Of a DNA stretch of 54,171 nt, positions 1 to 8,912 are shown one piece after another. A program made the position numbers and the translations under genes. The notes under the pieces were generated by a model, which searched no databases, was not told where the DNA came from, and saw only the letters and a list, made by a program, of their open reading frames with translations. This stretch comes from Acidimicrobiaceae bacterium (lineage in GTDB: Bacteria; Actinomycetota; Acidimicrobiia; Acidimicrobiales; Aldehydirespiratoraceae): assembly GCA_016845585.1 (NCBI GenBank), contig JAERSO010000064.1, forward strand, positions 1-54,171. The letters run 5' to 3'. Positions within the stretch are counted from its first letter, which is position 1; the number at the start of each line of letters is the position of its first letter.

Positions 1-2032
1 GGTCACCGAGGCGGCTGTGGGGGTCGTCGGTCGGAACCGCTTCGAGGACCAGGGCGTAGTTGCCGGCAGGGAGTGTGGTCGACAGGTCGAACCGGGTCGA
101 GCCGGTCGAGTCGGTCCCGACTGTCCCTCGTCCGTCGGTGAGCATCGGATCACCGTCGATCACCACACCCAGACCGGCCAGTGCGTAGGTCGCGTCGGCG
201 GTGATGGCGTACAGCCCGGTCTCCCATCGGTAGGGCTCCGGGTATTCGTCGGCCGGAACGACGACGTCGAACGATGCCGTGAGCGGCTGATCGGCGGTTG
301 CGGTGGCGAGGCCGGACACGGACACGGCGATCTCGTCGAAGCCATGGACCGGTTCGGTTCCGCCGACCACGTTTGCCGCGTTCACCCGGGCACCGGTCGA
401 CACAAAGGGGGTGTAGCTCTGGTGCCGGTCGGATGTGTCGCGCAGTTCGGCGATCAGTTCGGCCGGGTCGATGGCGGAGTCGGCTTGGAGGCGAAGCGCG
501 GCAACGCCCGCCACGACCGGGGTGGCCTGCGAGGTCCCCGACATGAAGACGTAGCTGCCGTTGGCTGCCGGGGCGGTCGACAAGATGACGTGACCCGGTG
601 CGGCGATGTCGACCACCGAGCCGTAGTTGCTGAACGACGCCAGGGTCTCGTCCGGGGCGGTCGCGGCAACGGTGAGGACGTGGGGATGGTCGTACGACGC
701 GGGCCAGACCGTCGTGGCGTCGAGGCTCACGCTGTCGTTGCCCGCCGCCACGGCGACGAGAACGCCCTGGTTCCCGGCGTGGACGATCGCCGACTCGACG
801 ATCGACAGTGCGCTGCGAGGCGTGCCGGGCGGCGTGCCGAGGGAGAGGTTGATGATGTCGGCGCCGTTGTCCGCGGCGTACCGGATGGCCCGGGCAAGGG
901 CACTCGAGGTGATGCTCGGTTGACCGTTGGCGGTGAGCGTGCCGACGTTGAGATCCATGATCGTCGCATCGGGCGCCACCCCGGACACGCCGACGCCGTT
1001 GCCCGACTCGGCGGCGATGATCCCGGCGACATGGGTGCCGTGGGCATTCGCCCCCGGGTTGAACGGGGTTGGGTCCTCGTAGCCGAAGTCCCAACCGTGG
1101 CAGTCGTCGACGTAGCCGTTGGCATCGTCGTCGAGGCCGTTGCCGCACACTTCGCCGGGGTTGGTCCATTGGCTGCTCGAGAGATCCGGGTGGCTGAAGT
1201 CGACACCGGAGTCGATGACGGCGACGATCACACCGCGGCCGGTGGCGTGGCGCCACGCGTCGGCCGCGTCGATGTCGGCATCGGGAGTCTGTGCCGGCGC
1301 TCCGTTGACGCCGTTCAGGTTCGAGCCATTGTTCTCCAGTGCCCACTGGTAGCCCTCGTAGGGGTCCTGGGTGAGTGCCAGGAGGGTGTCATCGACGACA
1401 TCCAGGACGTGGCCGTCCAGCACGTCCCTCGACTCGACCGTCACCGCGAAGCTGCCGTCGCCGATCGGACGGATGTCCACAACGCCCGGGGTCGCGGCCA
1501 GCTCGTCGATCACCGGGTGGCCGAGGCTCACCTTCGGTATCTCGCCGGTTCGGGGCTCGGTGTCGGCGCTCGGCTCGGTGTCGGTCTCGAGGCTGCTCTT
1601 GAGCTCGACGATCTCACCGCTCGGGAGTTGCGCCACCAGCCGGCCGTTGACGAACACCAGCTTCGAGTCGGTGGGGAGGGCGGCGATCGCGTCCGGGCTG
1701 ATCGTCCAATCGGACTCGCCGTCGGTGGCTTCGATCGTGTCGCCTGACTCGGTGGCATCGGGTGTCGCTGTCGGTGATGCCGCCGGCGCCGCCGCGGGAG
1801 ACACGATGAGGTGCACGAGGCCGTCCTCCGGCGCGACAGGATCCGCGGTCTGGAGCGGTACGACCTCGGGAGGAGGGGAGAGTGCCGCGGCAGGTTCGGT
1901 CGCCCCATCGACACCGGACATGAAGGGAATCCCAGGGGCGATGGCGATGCCGATGGCCGCCACCGCGACGAGTCCGAGCGTGCGTTGACCGATCACGGAG
2001 AGGTCATCGGCGCACGACGGACGCCGCGACAT
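1..2032 (-). CDS. Secreted subtilisin-family (S8) serine protease, 3' end outside window
   Basis: Reading the minus strand from an ATG at 2032 gives about 677 codons without a stop, so the C-terminus lies beyond the left edge. Residues ~18-36 are hydrophobic after a basic, polar start and look like a signal peptide or anchor. A Pro/Ala/Thr-rich stretch and a propeptide-like region follow. The catalytic triad is visible in order: Asp in VIDSGVDFSHPDL (~residue 270), His in AHGTHVAGI (~332) and Ser in SGTSQATPVVAG (~500). This is the S8 peptidase arrangement, expected to act outside the membrane. Beyond ~560 the chain continues into a beta-rich region that may be a C-terminal accessory domain. 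A long open frame on the opposite strand is a GC-rich shadow. A GTG 13 codons downstream (1993) is an alternative start. Family call is secure; the substrate is unknown. Confidence 0.9.
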   Translation of the reverse strand, partial: MSRRPSCADDLSVIGQRTLGLVAVAAIGIAIAPGIPFMSGVDGATEPAAALSPPPEVVPLQTADPVAPEDGLVHLIVSPAAAPAASPTATPDATESGDTIEATDGESDWTISPDAIAALPTDSKLVFVNGRLVAQLPSGEIVELKSSLETDTEPSADTEPRTGEIPKVSLGHPVIDELAATPGVVDIRPIGDGSFAVTVESRDVLDGHVLDVVDDTLLALTQDPYEGYQWALENNGSNLNGVNGAPAQTPDADIDAADAWRHATGRGVIVAVIDSGVDFSHPDLSSSQWTNPGEVCGNGLDDDANGYVDDCHGWDFGYEDPTPFNPGANAHGTHVAGIIAAESGNGVGVSGVAPDATIMDLNVGTLTANGQPSITSSALARAIRYAADNGADIINLSLGTPPGTPRSALSIVESAIVHAGNQGVLVAVAAGNDSVSLDATTVWPASYDHPHVLTVAATAPDETLASFSNYGSVVDIAAPGHVILSTAPAANGSYVFMSGTSQATPVVAGVAALRLQADSAIDPAELIAELRDTSDRHQSYTPFVSTGARVNAANVVGGTEPVHGFDEIAVSVSGLATATADQPLTASFDVVVPADEYPEPYRWETGLYAITADATYALAGLGVVIDGDPMLTDGRGTVGTDSTGSTRFDLSTTLPAGNYALVLEAVPTDDPHSRLGD

Positions 2033-2145
2033 CGGTCATTCGACCGGATCAGGGTTCACCTGTGTCACCCGAATGCTGGTCGGTTCGGCCCAGTCGAGGA
2101 TGGCCCGGTTGTGGCGAAGACGGCCGAATCGCGCAACGATGGGCC

Positions 2146-2508
2146 ATGCCAATCGCCTCGTTCTCCCTCGTTGCGCTCGACTGCCCGGACACGCTCGCGC
2201 TCGCCACGTTCTACCAGAGCATCGTCGGCGGGGAACTCGACACGAAGTTCGCCGATCTCTGGGTGATCCTGCGGTCGGAGACGGGAGCGGACATCGCATT
2301 CCAGCGCGTCGACGACTATGTCGCACCGAGTTGGCCCGACGGCACCCCACAGCAGGCCCACCTCGATCTCGATGTGGCCGATCTCGAGGCCGGCGAGACC
2401 GCGGTGCTGGAGCTGGGCGCCCGAAAGCACGACGTGCAGCCCTCGCCCGACAACTGGCGGGTGTTCCTCGACCCCGCGGGTCATCCCTTCTGCCTGGTCA
2501 AGATCTGA
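2146..2508 (+). CDS. VOC-fold (glyoxalase-like) small protein
   Basis: A 120-residue protein of the vicinal oxygen chelate superfamily. The start SFSLVALDCPDTLALATFYQ and the ending in WRVFLDPAGHPFCLVKI are the usual edges of a single glyoxalase_6-type domain of two beta-alpha-beta-beta-beta modules. The ATG at 2146 is chosen because homology begins immediately; an upstream in-frame start at 2062 would add residues that look like noise. Such proteins include lyases, dioxygenases and antibiotic-binding proteins, and the sequence does not tell which. It is transcribed away from the protease and is followed 11 nt later by a lipoprotein gene, probably in the same transcript. Confidence 0.8.
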   Translation: MPIASFSLVALDCPDTLALATFYQSIVGGELDTKFADLWVILRSETGADIAFQRVDDYVAPSWPDGTPQQAHLDLDVADLEAGETAVLELGARKHDVQPSPDNWRVFLDPAGHPFCLVKI

Positions 2509-2519
2509 ACGGACCGGTC

Positions 2520-3152
2520 ATGAGACGGATCTCCTTCGCCACTGCGGTCTTCGTTGTGGCCCTGACGACAGCCGCCTGCACGAGCGACTCCACGTCGACG
2601 TCATCGAGACCCTCACCCTCATCCAGTGCGGCGCCGAGCGTGACCGGCCCCGCCGCGATCGACCCGATCAGCACCGGCGCGCCGGTCCCGGGCGAGCCGG
2701 CGTTCTCGGTGGCGCGTCAGGGCACGTTCCCTTCCTCGCTCACCGTGCCGGGGTCAGCGGATGGCTCGGGGTGCTCGCCTGGTCCCGGCGATCTTCCGGA
2801 CGGGGTGTGGTTCGGTTCGCCGGCGGTTTGGACGGCGACGTCGATGGACGTCGATCTTCTGTGCTTCTACTCCGGTGACGCGGCGACGGCCGAAGCCTCC
2901 GCACGCGGCGAGGAGTCGCCGCCACCCAACGACTACCTCATCACCAACGACAACCCAACGCTGCGCGCCCTGCCGGTTGCGCCAGACGCGATCGGGTACC
3001 GGCTCGATGGCAACGCCGAGTTCCAGCAGGTGCCGTTCGCCGACTTCATCGTCGATCCCGGGATGTTCCAGGCCTGCCCCGACTTCTGCATCGTGTGGAT
3101 CTACGTCAACGATGGTCAGGTCACCGAGGTCGTCAGCCAGTTCGTGCCATAG
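2520..3152 (+). CDS. Putative lipoprotein of unknown function
   Basis: A 210-residue protein with an N-terminal lipoprotein signal: basic MRR, a hydrophobic core, then LTTAAC, whose Cys20 would be lipidated (Thr at -3 is less usual). A Ser/Thr/Pro-rich linker (residues ~21-60) leads into a folded domain with several cysteines (for example LLCFYSG and FQACPDFCIVW) that could form disulfides outside the membrane. I do not recognise the domain. It lies 11 nt after the VOC gene and ends just before a strong terminator, so the two probably form a transcription unit. Confidence 0.75.
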   Translation: MRRISFATAVFVVALTTAACTSDSTSTSSRPSPSSSAAPSVTGPAAIDPISTGAPVPGEPAFSVARQGTFPSSLTVPGSADGSGCSPGPGDLPDGVWFGSPAVWTATSMDVDLLCFYSGDAATAEASARGEESPPPNDYLITNDNPTLRALPVAPDAIGYRLDGNAEFQQVPFADFIVDPGMFQACPDFCIVWIYVNDGQVTEVVSQFVP

Positions 3153-3168
3153 CCCGGTCAGGAAACGA

Positions 3169-3194
3169 AAAGGCGTCCCCGCAGGGACGCCTTT
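3169..3194. terminator. Bidirectional intrinsic terminator
   Basis: Perfect 11-bp stem AAAGGCGTCCC/GGGACGCCTTT with a 4-nt loop. It separates the lipoprotein gene (plus) from tRNA-Gly (minus). On the minus strand the stem is followed by TTTTCGTTT, so it should terminate the tRNA transcript well; on the plus strand the T-run is only the arm itself. Confidence 0.8.
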
Positions 3195-3204
3195 CACGTT
3201 CATC

Positions 3205-3278
3205 TGGAGCGGGTACGGGGAATCGAACCCCGGTCAACAGGTTGGAAACCTGTGGCTCTACCATTGAGCTACACCCGC
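3205..3278 (-). tRNA. tRNA-Gly (anticodon TCC)
   Basis: Minus-strand cloverleaf with acceptor arms GCGGGTG and TACCCGC, D-arm GCTC/GAGC, anticodon stem ACAGG/CCTGT around loop TTTCCAA (anticodon TCC, reading GGA/GGG), and T-arm CGGGG/CCCCG with loop TTCGATT. A discriminator T and encoded CCA follow. All stems pair, with one G-U at the base of the acceptor. It is followed on its own strand by the hairpin terminator at 3169-3194. Confidence 0.97.
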
Positions 3279-3303
3279 GTGAGCCGCCCAATGTATCGGG
3301 CAT

Positions 3304-3362
3304 CCTCCGAACTGGCGGCATAAACCCTCGGGATCCGACGGTATGTGCCGCCAGTTCGGAGG
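3304..3362. repeat. 17-bp perfect inverted repeat upstream of tig
   Basis: CCTCCGAACTGGCGGCA at 3304-3320 is matched exactly by its reverse complement at 3346-3362, with a 25-nt spacer. It lies between the tRNA and the tig promoter in otherwise gene-free DNA (3279-3434). It could be an operator, the remains of an insertion, or a REP-like element; there is no T-run that would make it a terminator. Confidence 0.75.
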
Positions 3363-3420
3363 TGGGGTGCGCCGAGTGAGGTCGTGGGGCGGGCCGGATC
3401 AGAAACCCGGAGGCCACCGT

Positions 3421-3426
3421 TAGGCT
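3421..3426 (+). promoter_or_regulatory. Candidate -10 element of tig (leaderless)
   Basis: TAGGCT with 8 nt before the tig ATG at 3435. This spacing puts the transcription start at or next to the A of the ATG. There is no purine-rich ribosome binding site in the gap. Confidence 0.5.
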
Positions 3427-3434
3427 TCCAACCG

Positions 3435-4871
3435 ATGAAAAGCACTCTTGAAACCCTCGAAGACAATCGTGTGAAGCTGTCGGTCGAGGTCGATGAATCC
3501 GAGTTCGACAAGGCCGTGAACGACGCCTTCAAGCGCATCGCGAAGGAAGTCCGGATGCCCGGCTTTCGTCCCGGCAAGGCCCCTCGGCGGTTGCTCGAAG
3601 CACAGTTCGGACACCAGGTCGGTCGCGACGAGGCCCTCCGTGAAGCAATGCCCGAGTACTACGCCCAGGCGGTCATCGAGCACGATGTCGATGTCGTCGG
3701 CCCGCCGGACATCGAGATAACCGGTGGGCAGGAGGATGGCCCGGTGCAGTTCGACGCCGTCGTCGAGGTTCGCCCGGTCGTGAACGCCGGCGGCTACGAC
3801 GGCCTCCGCATCGAGATTCCGAGCCCCACCCCGTCCGACGAGGAAGTCGACGAGCAACTCGAACAGATGCGCAAGCACTACGCCGAGCTCGAGGTCGTCG
3901 AGCGGGCCGCCGCCGACGGCGACCACGTGACGATCGACATCGCCGGCACGCACGGCGATGACGAGATCCCCGGACTCACCACGACCGACTACGACTACGA
4001 GGTCGGCAGCGGTGCGGTCGTCGCCGAGATCGACGAGCACCTTCGTGGTGCCTCCGCCGGCGACGAGCTCTCGTTCGATGCCGAGCACCCGGACCCGGAC
4101 GAAGAGGATCCGATCGCGTTCGCGATCTCGGTCAAGGAAGTCAAGGAAGCCGTTCTGCCCGAGCTCGACGACGCATGGGCCGCGGAGACCTCCGAGTTCG
4201 AGACGGTCGAGGAGCTGCGCGGCGACATGGTCACCCGACTGTCGAGCATGCGGATCCAGCAGGCCCAGTCGGCGGTGCAGCAGAACACCGCCGAGGCGCT
4301 CGCCGAGCTGGTGCTCGACGACATCCCCGAGTCGATGATCGACAATGAGGTCAATGCCCGCATCCAGGACATGGTCCAGCGCCTGCAGCAGCAGGGCATG
4401 GAACCCGGTGCGTATCTCGAGGCGATGGGGATGACCGCGGAGTCGCTCGCCGCCGAATTCCGTGAGCCCGCCGAGCAGGCCGTACGTGTCGATCTGGCAC
4501 TCCGCAGCGTCGCCGAGGCCGAGGGTCTGATCCCCGACGATGATGCGCTCGACGAGCAGCTCGAACAGATGGCCGGCATGTCCGGACAGTCGGCGGGCGA
4601 ACTTCGCGAGCGTTTGGCCGAGGTCGGGCAGCTGTCCGCTCTTCGCTCTGACCTGGGGAAACAGGCCGCGATGGAGTGGCTCACCGAAAATGTCGAGCTG
4701 ATCGACGAGAATGGTGATCCAGTTGATCGTGCAGCGCTGGAGTTCCCCGAGGAAGATGCCGAAGGGAACAACGGCTCAGCCGATTCGGTTGACTCCGAGG
4801 ACTCCGTCGATTCCGACGACTCAGCCGACAGCCCTGATTCCGCAGACAGCCCTGACTCCGAGGAAGAGTGA
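3435..4871 (+). CDS. tig: Trigger factor (ribosome-associated chaperone and peptidyl-prolyl isomerase)
   Basis: A 478-residue trigger factor. The N-terminal ribosome-docking domain carries the signature [12 protein letters not shown] (~residues 45-55), where GFRxGKxP binds ribosomal protein L23. The FKBP-type PPIase domain follows at ~150-240 ([19 protein letters not shown]), then the helical C-terminal chaperone domain. It catches nascent chains at the exit tunnel. The ATG at 3435 is chosen because homology starts there. The last ~35 residues form a Ser-Asp-Pro repeat tail ending in EEE, absent from most trigger factors and probably disordered and highly acidic. The stop overlaps the clpP start (TGATG), so translation is likely coupled. 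Confidence 0.97.
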   Translation: MKSTLETLEDNRVKLSVEVDESEFDKAVNDAFKRIAKEVRMPGFRPGKAPRRLLEAQFGHQVGRDEALREAMPEYYAQAVIEHDVDVVGPPDIEITGGQEDGPVQFDAVVEVRPVVNAGGYDGLRIEIPSPTPSDEEVDEQLEQMRKHYAELEVVERAAADGDHVTIDIAGTHGDDEIPGLTTTDYDYEVGSGAVVAEIDEHLRGASAGDELSFDAEHPDPDEEDPIAFAISVKEVKEAVLPELDDAWAAETSEFETVEELRGDMVTRLSSMRIQQAQSAVQQNTAEALAELVLDDIPESMIDNEVNARIQDMVQRLQQQGMEPGAYLEAMGMTAESLAAEFREPAEQAVRVDLALRSVAEAEGLIPDDDALDEQLEQMAGMSGQSAGELRERLAEVGQLSALRSDLGKQAAMEWLTENVELIDENGDPVDRAALEFPEEDAEGNNGSADSVDSEDSVDSDDSADSPDSADSPDSEEE

Positions 4872-5509
4872 TGGACATCAACCCCCGCAACTATCTGGTC
4901 CCCACCGTCGTCGAGCAGACCAACCGCGGCGAGCGCGGGTACGACCTCTACTCGAAGCTGCTCAAGGAGAACATCATCTTCGTGGGCACGCCGATCGATG
5001 ACACGATCGCGAACCTGATCTGTGCCCAGCTCCTCCACCTCGAGTCGGAGAACCCGGACAAGGACATCAACCTCTACATCAACTCGCCGGGTGGCGACAT
5101 CAACGCCCTCTTCGCGATCTACGACACGATGTCCTACATCAAGCCCGACATCACCACGATCTGCTTCGGGCAGGCCGCGTCGGCTGCTGCCGTGCTGCTC
5201 GCCGCTGGTGCGCCGGGGAAGCGTCTCGCCCTGCCGCACGCCCGCATCCTGATCCACCAGCCCTACGCCGGTGCCCAGGGACAGGCCAGCGACATCGAGT
5301 TGATCGCCAAGGAAATCGCACGTATGAAGTCCTCACTCGAGGAAGTGCTGGCGCACCACACGGGTCAGTCCGTCGAGAAGATCGCGGCCGACACCGACCG
5401 CGATTTCGTGATGACCGCGGCGGAGGCCAAGGAGTATGGGATCATCGATGAGGTCATCGATACGCGTAATGTGGTCGACAACTCCGGCCCGATCACCGCG
5501 ATCAGCTAA
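4871..5509 (+). CDS. clpP: ATP-dependent Clp protease proteolytic subunit
   Basis: A 212-residue ClpP serine protease, the barrel-forming subunit that degrades substrates unfolded by ClpX or ClpC. Catalytic triad: Ser104 in FGQAASAAA, His129 in ARILIHQP and Asp178 in DRDFVM. The NSPGGDI motif (~71-77) is the oxyanion-side loop. The ATG at 4871 overlaps the tig stop; a GTG one codon earlier is possible. clpX follows after 39 nt. Many Actinobacteria have two adjacent clpP genes at this locus; only one is seen here. Confidence 0.97.
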   Translation: MDINPRNYLVPTVVEQTNRGERGYDLYSKLLKENIIFVGTPIDDTIANLICAQLLHLESENPDKDINLYINSPGGDINALFAIYDTMSYIKPDITTICFGQAASAAAVLLAAGAPGKRLALPHARILIHQPYAGAQGQASDIELIAKEIARMKSSLEEVLAHHTGQSVEKIAADTDRDFVMTAAEAKEYGIIDEVIDTRNVVDNSGPITAIS

Positions 5510-5548
5510 TACGGTCGACAACACAGCTTCGAAGACAGGGGAGCCCGC

Positions 5549-6802
5549 GTGGCGAAATTCGGTGAAGGTGGAGAGCTTCTGAAGTGCTCCTTCTGCGGCA
5601 AGTCGCAGAAGCAGGTCAAGAAGCTCATCGCTGGTCCGGGTGTCTACATCTGCGACGAGTGCATCGATCTCTGCAATGAGATCATCGAAGAAGAGTTGGC
5701 CGAGACGACCGACGTCAGCCTCGGCGAACTGCCATCGCCACGCGAGATCTATGAGTTCCTGAACGACTACATCGTCGGTCAGGACACCGCAAAGCGGATC
5801 CTCTCCGTTGCCGTTTACAACCACTACAAGCGTGTCGAGTTGGCCAACACCCTCGACGGCGAAGTGGAGCTGGCCAAGTCCAACATCTTGTTGATCGGCC
5901 CGACCGGCTGCGGCAAGACGCTGATGGCGCAGACGCTGGCCCGCATGCTCAATGTCCCGTTCGCCATCGCCGACGCCACTGCCCTCACCGAAGCCGGCTA
6001 TGTCGGCGAAGACGTCGAGAACATCCTGCTGAAGCTGATCCAAGCTGCCGACTACGACGTCAAGAAGGCTGAAACCGGCATCATCTACATCGATGAGATC
6101 GACAAGGTCGCCCGCAAGAGCGAGAACCCCTCGATCACCCGCGACGTGTCCGGTGAAGGTGTGCAGCAAGCGCTGCTGAAGATCCTCGAGGGCACCACGG
6201 CTGCCGTTCCGCCCCAGGGCGGACGCAAGCATCCGCACCAGGAGTTCCTGCAGATCGACACCACCAACATCCTCTTCATCTGCGGCGGTGCGTTCGCCGG
6301 GATCGAGAAGATCGTGGAGAGCCGGGTCGGCACCCGCGGCGTCGGGTTCGGCGCCGATGTTCGTCGCCCCGAGGACAAGAACCTCGGCGAGCTCTTCGAA
6401 AGCGTCATGCCCGACGACCTCACCAAGTTCGGACTGATCCCGGAGTTCATCGGCCGCTTGCCGGTGGTCGGCGCGGTCCGCCAACTCGAGCGCGATGCGC
6501 TGGTCGAGATCCTCACGGAGCCTCGCAATGCGCTTGCCCGCCAGTACTCGAAGATCTTCGAGTTCGAGAACGTCGAGCTCGACTTCACGCCCGATGCGCT
6601 CGACGCGATCGCGGAAGAGGCCATCAAGCGCAACACCGGCGCTCGTGGACTCCGGGCGATCCTCGAGGAGACACTGCTGGAGACGATGTACGACGTGCCG
6701 GGGCGCGACGACATCGCGAAGGTCGTCGTCACCCGCGAGTCCGTCACCGGTGACGAGCAGCCAATGCTCGTCACCACCGCCGAAGGCCGTCGAGCGAGCT
6801 AA
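5549..6802 (+). CDS. clpX: ATP-dependent Clp protease ATP-binding subunit ClpX
   Basis: A 417-residue AAA+ unfoldase of typical ClpX length. The N-terminal zinc-binding domain has Cys13, Cys16, Cys35 and Cys38 (CSFCGKS...YICDECI) for adaptor and substrate binding. Walker A is GPTGCGKT and Walker B is IIYIDEIDK; the central pore and C-terminal small domain follow. It recognises tagged substrates and feeds them into ClpP. The GTG start at 5549 is preceded by a good ribosome binding site (AGGGGAG). The folC start lies 5 nt after the stop, so tig-clpP-clpX-folC reads as one operon. Confidence 0.97.
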   Translation: MAKFGEGGELLKCSFCGKSQKQVKKLIAGPGVYICDECIDLCNEIIEEELAETTDVSLGELPSPREIYEFLNDYIVGQDTAKRILSVAVYNHYKRVELANTLDGEVELAKSNILLIGPTGCGKTLMAQTLARMLNVPFAIADATALTEAGYVGEDVENILLKLIQAADYDVKKAETGIIYIDEIDKVARKSENPSITRDVSGEGVQQALLKILEGTTAAVPPQGGRKHPHQEFLQIDTTNILFICGGAFAGIEKIVESRVGTRGVGFGADVRRPEDKNLGELFESVMPDDLTKFGLIPEFIGRLPVVGAVRQLERDALVEILTEPRNALARQYSKIFEFENVELDFTPDALDAIAEEAIKRNTGARGLRAILEETLLETMYDVPGRDDIAKVVVTRESVTGDEQPMLVTTAEGRRAS

Positions 6803-6807
6803 CCCTC

Positions 6808-8103
6808 GTGGAATTCGACGAGGCGCTCGACCATCTCGATGCGCTGATCAACTACGAGGTCCGACCGCGTGCGGGCGCGATCGAGGGGCTGTCGTTCGCC
6901 CCGACGGCCGCGCTCATGGCCGCGCTCGGCAACCCGGAGTCCGCGTACCCGGTCATTCACGTCACGGGCACCAACGGCAAGGGCAGCACAATTCGGATGA
7001 TCGAGTCGCTGCTGACGACGATGGGACTGAATGTCGGTAGCTACACGAGCCCGCATCTTGAGTCGCTGACCGAGCGCATCCGGGTCGGCGGAGAAGTGAT
7101 CAGCGACGACGACTTCGGGCAAGTGATCGGCGACATCGCCCGCGCTGCTGAGGCGAGTGACCTCGAACTGACCTGGTTCGAGACGCTCACCGGTGCCGCG
7201 CTGTTGCACTTCGCCAATGAAGCCGTCGATGTCGCCATCATCGAGGTCGGAATGCTCGGGCGCTATGACGCCACCAATGTGGTCGATGCCCGTATCGCGG
7301 TCGTCACCAACGTCGGCCTCGACCACACGACCGGCGAAGGTGATTGGCGCACTGCCATCGCCGACGAGAAGGCCGGGATCATCACACCCGAATCCGTCCT
7401 GGTGCTCGGCGAGACCGACCCCGCACTGGTCAGGATCTTCGTCGGCGAGGGCCCTGCCCGCACAGTCCAGCGGGGTGAGGATTTCGAGGTGGTGGAGGAT
7501 CGACTTGCGGTCGGCGGCCGGCTCGTTTCGCTGCGGACCCCCCGAGCGGGGGCGGAGGATGTCCTGGTGGCGCTGCATGGGGCCCATCAGTCCGAGAACG
7601 CCAGCCTTGCGTTGGCCGTGGCCGAGGAGTTCTTCGACGCCCCGCTGCCCGACGATGTCATCACCGAAGCCTTCGACACTGTCGAGGTCCCCGGTCGGTT
7701 GGAGATCGTGCACCGCTCACCGCTGGTGGTCCTCGACACGGCGCACAATGTGCCGGGTGCCGAGGTGCTCGCCGCCACGGTTGCCACGGATTTCGGCGAG
7801 GGACGCCGGCGATTCCTGGTGCTCGGCATGCAGGACGGTCGCGACCCGGTTGCGGTCTGTCACGGACTCCAGGTTGCGGACTATCACCTCGTGGTGGCCT
7901 GCACGGCACCTACAGCTCGCGGACTCACGGCCGAGGTCGTGCGGGATGCCGCGATCACCGCCGGCGCCACGGTCGACGCCGTCCACGATGTCGAGGCCGC
8001 GATCGATCACGCACTCGGACAGGCCGACGATCATGATCTGGTCGTCGTCGCCGGCTCCAACACCGTTGTCGGTCGTGTCCGCGCCATCGCCGACGAGTTC
8101 TGA
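6808..8103 (+). CDS. folC: Bifunctional folylpolyglutamate/dihydrofolate synthase
   Basis: A 431-residue Mur-ligase-family enzyme that adds glutamate to dihydropteroate or tetrahydrofolate. The ATP-binding loop VTGTNGKGST is at ~residues 52-61. The SYTSPHLESLTERI segment is the FolC folate-site signature, and the C-terminal ligase domain contains LDTAHNVPGAEV. A GTG start at 6808 follows clpX by 5 nt. In many Actinobacteria folC lies near ndk and valS, which agrees with ndk 0.8 kb downstream. Confidence 0.95.
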   Translation: MEFDEALDHLDALINYEVRPRAGAIEGLSFAPTAALMAALGNPESAYPVIHVTGTNGKGSTIRMIESLLTTMGLNVGSYTSPHLESLTERIRVGGEVISDDDFGQVIGDIARAAEASDLELTWFETLTGAALLHFANEAVDVAIIEVGMLGRYDATNVVDARIAVVTNVGLDHTTGEGDWRTAIADEKAGIITPESVLVLGETDPALVRIFVGEGPARTVQRGEDFEVVEDRLAVGGRLVSLRTPRAGAEDVLVALHGAHQSENASLALAVAEEFFDAPLPDDVITEAFDTVEVPGRLEIVHRSPLVVLDTAHNVPGAEVLAATVATDFGEGRRRFLVLGMQDGRDPVAVCHGLQVADYHLVVACTAPTARGLTAEVVRDAAITAGATVDAVHDVEAAIDHALGQADDHDLVVVAGSNTVVGRVRAIADEF

Positions 8104-8190
8104 GGCAGCGGTGGCCGCGGCCGGGACCGGCCGGGGATTTGGGTCGTTCGACCTATCCAGGCAACCGTCCGTTGCGTCGAAATCAGGTGT

Positions 8191-8862
8191 GTGGGTTCCT
8201 GGGTCGGCAAACATCTCGGCACATGGTTCGGCTCTGATCGAGGGGTGACGCTCGTCGAGTACGCGCTGGTTGTCTCACTCGTGGGCGTGGGCAGCCTCGC
8301 CACGTTCGAGAGCATGGATGACAACATCGAAGAGCACTATGTGGATACTGCCGAGGACATCGGCCAGGTGGACCTCGCGGCATTCGATGTGACCACGACC
8401 TCGAGTTCGTCGGCGACGACGACAACAACGGCGGCACCGACGACCACCACGACGACCACGATCCCCGCCTCGAGCTCCACGACTACGACAACCACCACGA
8501 CGACAACCACGACGACGACCACCACGACGACGACCACAGCTCCGCCTGAGAACGCCGATGTGGCGTGGAAGGACCGGAGCTTCGAAGAGAGTGACGGTGA
8601 CTGGACGGCCAAGGTCCGGATCACGCTCGAGGACGATGACGGCGACCGCATCGAGGGAGCAGTGGTGACCGTCACATTCACACTTGACGACGGTTCGACG
8701 GCATCGACCACTGGTACGACCAACAGCAACGGACGCGTCAACTTCAAGTGGCGGGACCTGGACGAGGACGACTTCGAGGTCGACGTGACCATCGATGCCA
8801 TGGAGACGTCCGACGGCGTCACGCTCATCCCGGATTCCTCGACCTACGAACTCGACACCTAA
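8191..8862 (+). CDS. Flp-type pilin with poly-Thr linker and Ig-like C-terminal domain
   Basis: A 223-residue protein in three parts. Residues 1-45 carry a Flp prepilin motif: SDRG then VTLVEYALVVSLVGVGSLA, with Gly at -1, Glu5 and Tyr6 relative to the predicted prepilin-peptidase cut, as in Tad/Flp pilins. Residues ~69-116 are almost pure Thr/Ser/Ala/Pro. Residues ~120-223 form a beta-sandwich-like domain (VTVTFTLDDGS, TTNSNGRVNFKW) resembling bacterial Ig-like domains. Flp pilins are usually 50-80 residues, so this is a pilin head extended by a stalk and a display domain. It sits alone between folC and ndk, 14 kb from the TadE/TadG cassette. GTG start at 8191. Function inferred: surface fibre or membrane-anchored adhesin. 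Confidence 0.75.
   Translation: MGSWVGKHLGTWFGSDRGVTLVEYALVVSLVGVGSLATFESMDDNIEEHYVDTAEDIGQVDLAAFDVTTTSSSSATTTTTAAPTTTTTTTIPASSSTTTTTTTTTTTTTTTTTTTTAPPENADVAWKDRSFEESDGDWTAKVRITLEDDDGDRIEGAVVTVTFTLDDGSTASTTGTTNSNGRVNFKWRDLDEDDFEVDVTIDAMETSDGVTLIPDSSTYELDT
8396..8540. repeat. Low-complexity Thr-codon tract
   Basis: A run of ACC/ACG/ACA codons inside the pilin gene encoding the Thr-rich stalk. The near-repetitive DNA is prone to slippage, so stalk length may vary between strains. It is not a CRISPR: there are no spacers. Confidence 0.85.
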
Positions 8863-8899
8863 GTCGGTTCAGTTCGGTCTGACGTCGCCGGCGCGTCGA

Positions 8900-8905
8900 T
8901 AGCCT
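8900..8905 (+). promoter_or_regulatory. Candidate -10 element of ndk (leaderless)
   Basis: TAGCCT, 7 nt before the ndk ATG at 8913. No ribosome binding site lies in the gap. Confidence 0.5.
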
Positions 8906-8912
8906 CGCCGTC

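Noticed and set aside
17..1747. Long plus-strand open frame of 576 codons
   Set aside because: Composition is Gly/Val/Arg/Asp-rich noise; the minus strand in the same place encodes a subtilase with a full catalytic triad.
8396..8540. Repetitive tract resembling a repeat array
   Set aside because: It is an in-frame Thr-codon tract of a pilin gene, with no spacers or direct repeats of CRISPR type.
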